From Bacteroidia bacterium (GTDB taxonomy: Bacteria > Bacteroidota > Bacteroidia > Chitinophagales > Saprospiraceae): DNA of 7,777 nucleotides. Shown piece after piece: positions 1 to 4,547 of the stretch. Where the stretch lies: assembly GCA_030432855.1 (NCBI GenBank), contig JAUILM010000259.1, positions 1-7,777 on the forward strand, given 5' to 3'. A model generated the notes under the pieces. The model made no database searches, was not told the origin of the DNA, and worked only from the letters and a program-made list of their open reading frames with translations. Numbering within the stretch: position 1 is the first letter of the stretch; every line of letters starts with the position of its first letter. The translations under genes and the position numbers were made by a program.

Positions 1-244
1 GATCCATACTCTCATCAATCATACCGGATATTTTGACATATCCACCCAAGGGAAGCCATCCAATGCCGTATTCTGTTTCTCCCACCTTCTTCTTAAAGAT
101 GGAGAACCAGGGATCAAAAAACAGATAGAATTTCTCTACTCGAGTCTTAAACCATTTTGCAGGTAAGAAATGGCCCAACTCATGCAGAATAATTAATATA
201 GAGAGGCTCAATACGAATTGAGCTATCATGATCAAATATCCCAT
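1..244 (-). CDS. rseP: RseP-like site-2 protease (M50 zinc metalloprotease), N-terminal part
   Basis: Intramembrane zinc protease of the inner membrane. Family members cut membrane-bound anti-sigma factors or leftover signal peptides within the lipid bilayer. Eighty-one codons are visible before the gene runs off the left edge. The first hydrophobic segment (about residues 4-24) leads into HELGHF at residues 21-26, where H21 and H25 are zinc ligands and E22 is the catalytic base. The following stretch, including KTRVEKFYLFFDPWF and IGWLPLGGYVKISGMIDES, closely resembles what I remember of Bacteroidota RseP. The PDZ domain and the second active-site motif would lie outside the window. The start is the first ATG in frame; a second Met at residue 6 would cut into the first membrane segment. 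No Shine-Dalgarno is visible, which is usual for the phylum. The gene diverges from rsmE across a 170-bp gap. Family assignment is firm; the substrate is unknown. Confidence 0.93.
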   Translation of the reverse strand, partial: MGYLIMIAQFVLSLSILIILHELGHFLPAKWFKTRVEKFYLFFDPWFSIFKKKVGETEYGIGWLPLGGYVKISGMIDESMD

Positions 245-305
245 AGGAAGTGTTAATTACTATTCGAGAACGTTGTCAGGAACTGTAAAGTTTTATAAAT
301 GACTG

Positions 306-313
306 CAAATGTA
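306..313 (-). promoter_or_regulatory. Candidate -7 element for the rseP-like gene
   Basis: On the minus strand this reads TACATTTG, an exact match to the Bacteroidota -7 consensus TAnnTTTG. It would start a leader of roughly 55 bases before the ATG at 244. No good TTTG -33 element stands at the expected distance upstream, so this is a sequence match only. No equally good match was found on the plus strand for rsmE within 245-414. Confidence 0.4.
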
Positions 314-414
314 CACTTAACCAACTACTTCTCAGGTACTCTCTTCACTTTCTTACGGATCAAAACAATGGATTATCTTGGGGCTTTTCTTGTTAGCATC
401 TTACCCTATTTGCT

Positions 415-1113
415 ATGCGATACTTTTACTCAGATGACATTGTGGGTTCGCAAGTGCACTTCAGTGCCGAAGAATGTCAGCACTTGCTGAAGAGTATGCG
501 TGTGCGTGAAGGAGATACGCTGCATGTGCTGGATGGAAAAGGAAACTGCTATACCTGTATTGCAAGCGTTGTATCGAAGAGAATGGTAGAGGCCATCATC
601 CAGTCTACAGAACAACATCCAAAAAATGATTGCCTTCTTACCATCGCTATAGCCCCTACCAAAAATGCCAGTCGATTTGAAACCTTTGTTGAGAAAGCTA
701 CCGAACTTGGGGTACACGCTATAATACCCCTTCTATCAAGTCGGTCAGAAAAATCAAAAATAAAACAGGAGCGATTACTGCGTATTGCCGTGAGTGCCAT
801 CAAGCAATCAGGGAATCCATTTCTGCCAGAGATTAGCGGGCCACAATCACTGGAAGATTTGGTGAAGATGGAGAACAATTTTGGGCAAAAGTTTATTGCA
901 CATTGCAACACTACGGATCTCCCGTTGCTCAAAGATCGTATGAGGCAGGAGGGGCATCAGTTGGTATTAATAGGTCCAGAGGGAGACTTTACGGTAGATG
1001 AGGTCAAAATGGCGAAAGACCATGGATTTGAGGAAATTTCTCTGGGGAAGCGTAGATTGCGAACGGAGACGGCAGGAATTGTCGTTAGTGCTTTGTACAG
1101 CCTTTTAAATTAA
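415..1113 (+). CDS. rsmE: 16S rRNA (uracil-1498-N3)-methyltransferase RsmE
   Basis: Methylates N3 of U1498 in the decoding region of 16S rRNA using S-adenosylmethionine; cytoplasmic, a SPOUT-class knotted methyltransferase. The 232-residue length is normal for the family. An N-terminal PUA-like RNA-binding part (about 1-68, with HLLKSMRVREGD near 23-34) precedes the SPOUT domain. That domain shows EKATELGV (93-100), AIKQSGN (128-134), the SAM-binding loop IGPEGDF (186-192) and the C-terminal knot motif SLGKRRLRTETA (209-220), all hallmarks of RsmE. The ATG at 415 gives the usual N-terminus (MRYFYSDDI). An overlapping ORF from 299 in another frame has no support. The gene opens a two-gene unit with the DUF4159 gene, whose start lies six bases past this stop. 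It was probably named correctly by its motifs alone; the link to DUF4159 is positional only. Confidence 0.96.
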   Translation: MRYFYSDDIVGSQVHFSAEECQHLLKSMRVREGDTLHVLDGKGNCYTCIASVVSKRMVEAIIQSTEQHPKNDCLLTIAIAPTKNASRFETFVEKATELGVHAIIPLLSSRSEKSKIKQERLLRIAVSAIKQSGNPFLPEISGPQSLEDLVKMENNFGQKFIAHCNTTDLPLLKDRMRQEGHQLVLIGPEGDFTVDEVKMAKDHGFEEISLGKRRLRTETAGIVVSALYSLLN

Positions 1114-1119
1114 ATAGAA

Positions 1120-1791
1120 GTGAGAAGAAATATTGTTGCTTTATCAGTGGTATTTGCGGTTGGATTTTCTGCGATCGCATTTAGACCCGCAGAAACCCGT
1201 GATCTGAAACTAGCCTTGCTAAAGTATAATGGAGGTGGTGACTGGTACGCAAACCCTACCGCCTTACCTAATCTCTCAAAGTATTGCAATGTTAAGCTGG
1301 GTATGAAGCTGGATCCTGATTATGCGACTGTAGATGTGGGTAGCCTTGACCTGTTCAACTATCCTTTCGTCCATATGACGGGTCATGGTAATGTCGTTTT
1401 CAGCAGCCAGGAGGCGCAAAACCTCCGAAAATATCTCCTGGGAGGTGGTTTTCTCCATATAGACGATAATTATGGGATGGATCCTTATATCCGTACAGCC
1501 ATGAAGGAGATATTCCCGGAACTGGAATGGATCGAACTACCATTCGAACATGAAATTTATCATCAAACATTTAAGTTCCAGAAAGGCCTGCCCAAAGTAC
1601 ACGAGCACGATCAAAACCCGGCTCAGGGATTTGGCTTGCTCTGGGAGGGGAGACTGATCTGTTTTTATTCATTTGAGAGTGATCTTGGAGATGGTTGGGA
1701 AGACCAGGATGTACATAATGATCCACCGAATGTGAGGGAAAGAGCGCTCCAGATGGGAGCGAATATTATCCAGTACGCCTTTGGAAGTTAA
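1120..1791 (+). CDS. Exported DUF4159 domain protein
   Basis: A 223-residue protein of the DUF4159 family, function unknown. It has an N-terminal signal peptide: RR at 2-3, a hydrophobic core at about 5-20, and likely cleavage near 20-25, so it should act in the periplasm. Conserved blocks visible are LLKYNGGGDWY (33-43), FVHMTGHGNV (83-92), YLLGGGFLHIDDNYGMDP (105-122), LPFEHEIYH (140-148) and CFYSFESDLGDGWED (181-195). The Gly-rich turn followed by His/Asp residues looks like a ligand or active site, but this is inference. The start is GTG at 1120; the next in-frame Met is residue 62, which would remove the signal peptide and first conserved blocks. The gene is in the same reading frame as rsmE, separated by one TAA and two codons, so the two are surely co-transcribed. 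It ends 5 bp from the convergent pspC-like gene. Confidence 0.9.
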   Translation: MRRNIVALSVVFAVGFSAIAFRPAETRDLKLALLKYNGGGDWYANPTALPNLSKYCNVKLGMKLDPDYATVDVGSLDLFNYPFVHMTGHGNVVFSSQEAQNLRKYLLGGGFLHIDDNYGMDPYIRTAMKEIFPELEWIELPFEHEIYHQTFKFQKGLPKVHEHDQNPAQGFGLLWEGRLICFYSFESDLGDGWEDQDVHNDPPNVRERALQMGANIIQYAFGS

Positions 1792-1796
1792 CCTGG

Positions 1797-2018
1797 TTAT
1801 TGTGCAATCAGACTATAAGTCTGACGAATATATTTCTTGATATTCAACCAGAATGCCAGAATCAGATAGATGATGATGGGCGATCCCATGGCTACAAAGG
1901 AGGTGTATATAAAGTATAACCTGATCTTCGCAGTATTAATACCAAATCGGTCTCCCAGGTACGCACACACTCCAAAGGCTGAACGTTCAACACTGTCTTT
2001 TAAAGTCTGGAGAAGCAT
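1797..2018 (-). CDS. Small PspC-domain membrane protein
   Basis: A 73-residue inner-membrane protein with a single PspC domain. After a short charged N-terminus come AFGVCAYLGDRFGI (14-27), KIRLYFIYTSF (31-41) and a hydrophobic span (about 34-58) ending in the basic tail NIKKYIRQ. This is the compact form common in Bacteroidota. In proteobacteria PspC senses envelope stress together with PspA and PspB; neither partner is visible here, so a stress role is inference from the family. I chose the ATG at 2018. Extension to a TTG at 2063 would add 15 residues (MDHRIFTSYSKLVCD) unlike the usual N-terminus. The gene is convergent with the DUF4159 gene and lies 105 bp downstream of the PKD-like gene on the same strand. 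A 19-bp palindrome upstream suggests separate control. Confidence 0.87.
   Translation of the reverse strand: MLLQTLKDSVERSAFGVCAYLGDRFGINTAKIRLYFIYTSFVAMGSPIIIYLILAFWLNIKKYIRQTYSLIAQ
1808..1824 (+). terminator. Weak hairpin, possible terminator for the rsmE-DUF4159 unit
   Basis: TCAGACT, a 3-base loop ATA, then AGTCTGA form a perfect 7-bp stem 17 bases after the DUF4159 stop. The bases that follow are A/T-rich but hold no clean T run, so Rho-independent termination would be inefficient. The hairpin lies inside the last codons of the convergent PspC gene, the only place it could be, since just 5 bp separate the two genes. Confidence 0.3.
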
Positions 2019-2076
2019 ATCACATACAAGCTTACTGTATGATGTAAAGATACGATGATCCAATTTTATTTGTCAG

Positions 2077-2105
2077 CAAATCTGATGTAAAATGTCATTT
2101 TACAA
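2077..2105 (-). promoter_or_regulatory. Candidate promoter for the PspC gene
   Basis: On the minus strand TTG (2105-2103) is followed after 18 bases by CAGATTTG (2084-2077), one mismatch from the Bacteroidota -7 consensus TAnnTTTG. The predicted leader is roughly 55 bases. The 19-bp palindrome at 2086-2104 covers the spacer between the two elements, the position where a bound repressor would block polymerase. The match is imperfect. Confidence 0.3.
2086..2104. repeat. 19-bp palindrome, operator-like
   Basis: TGTAAAATG, one central T, then CATTTTACA: two perfect 9-bp arms, intergenic, between the PKD-like gene stop and the PspC start. The one-base centre is too small for an RNA loop, although an 8-bp stem with a 3-base loop is possible, and no T run follows on either strand. 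This fits a binding site for a dimeric regulator better than a terminator. The regulator is not identifiable from the window. Confidence 0.5.
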
Positions 2106-2123
2106 CTGTAAAGAGGCCAGTGG

Positions 2124-2540
2124 TTAAAGGTGTATGGCCATATCACTGACATCTGGAGCACTTATTTCAAGCTCACGGGCATGGATTAGTTCATTGTTCT
2201 TATAAAGTTGTACTTCATAAGTACCGGGTTGAGCATAGTGAAATGTACATTCAGATTTCTCCAGGATGGAATGAAATCCATTGCCAAAATCGATGCTGAA
2301 AAGATCTTGATCCGTGAAGTCTACCACATCTATTTGTACACCATTTTGCGATGCAATAGGCGTTATCTGCATAGGCAGATAAGTATCAGGTGTGGACTTC
2401 TGTTGTAAGATGACTTCTTGCTTTGCCAGTCTATATCTGGGACATGTTGCCTTTTCATAGGACTTGACATCGTTGTAAATGGTAAACAAACCACTGAATC
2501 CTACGGACGCAATGGCCATAAGCAGTACTTGTTCTTTCAT
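2124..2540 (-). CDS. Hypothetical exported or anchored protein with degenerate PKD-like domain
   Basis: I do not recognise a named family for this 138-residue protein. The N-terminus (residues 3-21, VLLMAIASVGFSGLFTIY) is hydrophobic with a Lys before it: either a signal peptide or a single membrane anchor, with no clear cleavage site. After a linker (about 22-55), residues 57-127 resemble a PKD/Ig-like beta domain. DFGNGFHS (84-91) stands where PKD domains have WDFGDG-type turns, and FHYAQPGTYEVQLY (100-113) matches the typical HxYxxPGTYxVxL strand. Two cysteines (C33, C98) could form a disulfide in the periplasm. PKD domains usually mediate protein or carbohydrate contacts on the cell surface, but here the domain stands alone without an enzyme or sorting tail. 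It is transcribed toward the PspC gene. The start at 2540 is the first ATG, and it keeps the hydrophobic segment. Confidence 0.78.
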   Translation of the reverse strand: MKEQVLLMAIASVGFSGLFTIYNDVKSYEKATCPRYRLAKQEVILQQKSTPDTYLPMQITPIASQNGVQIDVVDFTDQDLFSIDFGNGFHSILEKSECTFHYAQPGTYEVQLYKNNELIHARELEISAPDVSDMAIHL

Positions 2541-2598
2541 ACGCTGAGTGGGTTCTGATACTCCATGGGATTAGACAGAATATCTTCGTTTTCTGATC

Positions 2599-2606
2599 CA
2601 AATATA
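2599..2606 (-). promoter_or_regulatory. Candidate -7 element for the PKD-like gene
   Basis: The minus strand reads TATATTTG, an exact TAnnTTTG match 59 bases from the ATG at 2540. No TTTG lies at the usual -33 distance; the DNA there is almost pure A/T. The element overlaps the left arm of the inverted repeat at 2604-2625. Confidence 0.38.
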
Positions 2607-2625
2607 TTAAAAAATATTTTAATAT
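2604..2625. repeat. A/T-only inverted repeat in the divergent promoter region
   Basis: ATATTAAAA and TTTTAATAT are perfect 9-bp arms around a 4-base spacer. The repeat sits in the 219-bp gap between the divergent PKD-like and DUF3467 genes. All-A/T composition makes a chance origin fairly likely; it may simply be easily melted or bent promoter DNA. Confidence 0.35.
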
Positions 2626-2720
2626 GTATAGCGAATTTTCAGAAATTTCATCGTATGTTGTCTCAGGAGAGGAGCAGGTATAAACTTTTGTACCGTACTC
2701 ATGTTCTGAAATAGTTTATT

Positions 2721-2728
2721 TATTTTTG
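2721..2728 (+). promoter_or_regulatory. Candidate -7 element for the DUF3467-aminotransferase unit
   Basis: TATTTTTG matches the Bacteroidota -7 consensus TAnnTTTG exactly and ends 31 bases before the ATG at 2760, giving a leader of about 25 bases. A TTTG at 2687-2690 is about 10 bases too far upstream to be an ideal -33 element, so only the -7 part is well supported. Confidence 0.45.
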
Positions 2729-2759
2729 CACCTTATTATTATAGCTGAATTAGAATATC

Positions 2760-3077
2760 ATGGCGGAAGACAAGAAAATGCAGAATCAGATCAATATTGA
2801 ATTGCCTGAAGAAGTGGCCGAAGGCGTATATTCTAATTTGGCGATCATTTCTCACTCTCATTCGGAGTTCGTGGTGGATTTTGTCCGAATGATGCCTAAT
2901 GTGCCGAAAGCAAAGGTGAAATCAAGAGTGGTACTAACACCACAACATGCCAAACGGTTACTGAGAGCGTTAAATGAAAATGTGAAAAAGTTTGAAAAGC
3001 AGTTTGGAACAATCTCGGAGCGTGACATGCCGGCATATCCTAACATGAACTTTAACACACCTCCGGCGCAAGCCTAA
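2760..3077 (+). CDS. DUF3467 domain protein
   Basis: A 105-residue soluble protein of the DUF3467 family, function unknown. The domain fills residues about 9-83: INIELPEEVAEGVYSNLAII (11-30), then SHSEFVVDFVRMMP (33-46), and KVKSRVVLTPQHAKRLLRAL (52-71), followed by a Lys-rich helix (72-82). The rest is a Pro/Asn-rich tail. There is no signal peptide or membrane segment, so it is cytoplasmic. The pattern of alternating strands followed by a helix suggests a compact alpha/beta fold (inference). The ATG at 2760 gives the common short hydrophilic N-terminus; a Met at residue 7 is a possible alternative. It is the first gene of a likely two-gene unit with the aminotransferase 42 bp downstream, with no terminator between. 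No role can be given from the sequence. Confidence 0.92.
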   Translation: MAEDKKMQNQINIELPEEVAEGVYSNLAIISHSHSEFVVDFVRMMPNVPKAKVKSRVVLTPQHAKRLLRALNENVKKFEKQFGTISERDMPAYPNMNFNTPPAQA

Positions 3078-3119
3078 ACCCAGAATACACCATATTAAGA
3101 ACTTTAATAAGCATGCATC

Positions 3120-4340
3120 ATGCCACATCTATCGGATAGGGTCCAGCGTACATTTCAATCTCCATTTCGCAAATTTCTTCCTCTGGCACAGCAGGCCAAG
3201 GACCGTGGAATTCAGGTCATTCACCTGAATATTGGTCAGCCTGATTTCAGTATGCCAAAGGGTGCGATGGATGGCATCAAGGCATCCAATGATTCATACA
3301 TTCCCTATGGTACGGCAGAAGGGCAGACTCCCTTGCGACAGGCCTGGTGCCGATACTATGAGCGGTTTAATATCCATTTAGATTATACGGAACTGATCAT
3401 TACTTCCGGGGCCTCCGAAGGAATCTACTTTACATTGATGGGCATAGCAGATGCAGGAGATGAAATTATAGTGCCTGAGCCTTTTTATGCCAACTACAAT
3501 GGATTTAGTGAGATGGCGGGTGTTACGATTGTACCACTACCATCATCTATTGAAGATGGATTTCCCATCCCGGATGCTTCCGCCTTTGAAGCAGCCATTA
3601 CTCCCAAGACCAAGGGAATACTTATCAGCAACCCAAACAATCCTTCCGGTAAGATATATGATGAGGGTACTCTAAGATCCCTGGCGGCACTGGCTGTGAA
3701 GCATGATATCTTTTTGCTGGTGGATGAGGCATATAGTGAATTTGTATATGAAAATCACCGATTCTTTTCTGCGCTTTGTATTGAAGGGGCAGAGAAGCAC
3801 ATTGTGGTGATAGACTCTATATCTAAACGGTTTAATGCCTGTGGCACACGTGTGGGTGCACTGGCCTCGCGCAATACGGATTTATTACAGGAAATCGCAC
3901 GATATGCCAGATTAAGGCTTTGTCCACCGATGTTGGGACAGGCTTTTGCCCTGCATGCCTTGCAGCTACCAGGAGATTATCATGAAGGAGTACGGCAGGA
4001 GTTTTCAAAAAGAAGGGCCCTTGTGCTGGACAGACTTAACGATATTCCGGATGCATTGTATCATGCGCCTGAAGGTGCATTCTATCTATTTGTGCGATTA
4101 CCCATCGACGATTCGGATCGGTTTTGTGCGTGGTTGCTGACCGACTTTGACCATCAGGGAAAGACCGTGATGCTCTCACCGGGCACTGGATTCTATGCCA
4201 CACCAGGTATGGGTAAGGATGAAGTGCGCATTGCATATATCCTAAACTCTGAGCGGTTGTCTGAAGGGATGGATTGCCTGGAGCATGCTTTGACAGTATA
4301 TCCGGGAGCCACCAAGTTGTCTCAAGCTACTTTGGTCTAA
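3120..4340 (+). CDS. PLP-dependent class I/II aminotransferase
   Basis: Fold-type I aminotransferase of the aspartate-aminotransferase-like subgroup, cytoplasmic, moving an amino group between an amino acid and a 2-oxo acid. Visible landmarks are LNIGQPDF (36-43), the phosphate-binding turn SGASEG (96-101), NPNNPSG (171-177), DEAYSEF (202-208, D202 pairing with the pyridine nitrogen), the Schiff-base lysine K236 in SISKRFNACGTRVG with R244 after it, and R370 in VRIAY for the substrate carboxylate. All key residues are present, so it should be active. Where many relatives, as I remember them, have Ser-Ala after SKR-aromatic, this one has Asn-Ala (N239). The 406-residue length is near normal, with a short C-terminal extension (about 391-406). 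Substrate (Asp, aromatic, Ala or other) cannot be decided. It lies 42 bp behind the DUF3467 gene and is probably co-transcribed with it. Confidence 0.93.
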   Translation: MPHLSDRVQRTFQSPFRKFLPLAQQAKDRGIQVIHLNIGQPDFSMPKGAMDGIKASNDSYIPYGTAEGQTPLRQAWCRYYERFNIHLDYTELIITSGASEGIYFTLMGIADAGDEIIVPEPFYANYNGFSEMAGVTIVPLPSSIEDGFPIPDASAFEAAITPKTKGILISNPNNPSGKIYDEGTLRSLAALAVKHDIFLLVDEAYSEFVYENHRFFSALCIEGAEKHIVVIDSISKRFNACGTRVGALASRNTDLLQEIARYARLRLCPPMLGQAFALHALQLPGDYHEGVRQEFSKRRALVLDRLNDIPDALYHAPEGAFYLFVRLPIDDSDRFCAWLLTDFDHQGKTVMLSPGTGFYATPGMGKDEVRIAYILNSERLSEGMDCLEHALTVYPGATKLSQATLV

Positions 4341-4380
4341 CACATTTCACCGGATTTTTTAACGATAATCCTGCATAGTG

Positions 4381-4405
4381 TGCAACCATTTGCGGATTGG
4401 TTGCA
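4381..4405. repeat. Inverted repeat / hairpin upstream of the export operon
   Basis: TGCAACCA, a 9-base loop, then TGGTTGCA: a perfect 8-bp stem. It starts 40 bases after the aminotransferase stop. No T run follows on either strand, so it is a poor intrinsic terminator. It could be an operator or an mRNA 3'-end stabilising stem. An arm of this length with such a spacer can arise by chance about once in a window this size. Confidence 0.4.
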
Positions 4406-4406
4406 T

Positions 4407-4420
4407 CATACTTGAGTATG
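4407..4420. repeat. Second small hairpin directly after the first
   Basis: CATAC, loop TTGA, GTATG: a perfect 5-bp stem with a 4-base loop, one base beyond the preceding inverted repeat. The stem alone is weak. Its interest is the tandem arrangement with the 8-bp stem in the gap before the export operon. Confidence 0.3.
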
Positions 4421-4499
4421 GGTCGCTAAAACTTAAAGAAACACCAGCTAACAATATAATTGGCTACTATCTGTTAAGTGTTTAGTATCAACTAATTAC

Positions 4500-4527
4500 T
4501 TGTCCGCAAAAGGATGAGTTGTATTTG
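4500..4527 (+). promoter_or_regulatory. Candidate promoter of the export operon
   Basis: TTG (4500-4502), a 17-base spacer, then TGTATTTG (4520-4527), one mismatch from TAnnTTTG. The predicted leader before the ATG at 4548 is about 15 bases. Spacing is within the Bacteroidota range but both elements are imperfect. The rest of the 207-bp gap holds the two hairpins at 4381-4420 and A/T-rich DNA with nothing else recognised. Confidence 0.33.
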
Positions 4528-4547
4528 CAGGCTTTATCCCCAAACGA

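Noticed and set aside
281..290. AACTGTAAAG also found at 2104-2113, a possible shared regulatory site
   Set aside because: A 10-base match between two places is expected many times by chance in a window this size, and the surrounding bases differ.
299..490. 63-codon ORF upstream of and overlapping rsmE
   Set aside because: It overlaps the rsmE start in another frame, has no recognisable domain, and its last third is an out-of-frame reading of rsmE.
2019..2063. N-terminal extension of the PspC gene from a TTG at 2063
   Set aside because: The extra 15 residues do not resemble PspC N-termini, and an ATG at 2018 gives the usual compact protein.
2624..2683. Short ORF of 19 residues before the DUF3467 gene
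   Set aside because: It starts in A/T-rich promoter DNA, lies upstream of the best -7 element so would not be on the main transcript, and has no recognisable feature.
4352..4371. GGATT ... AATCC with a T6 run (4355-4360), as an aminotransferase terminator
   Set aside because: The T run is inside the loop, not after the stem, and the stem is only 5 bp.
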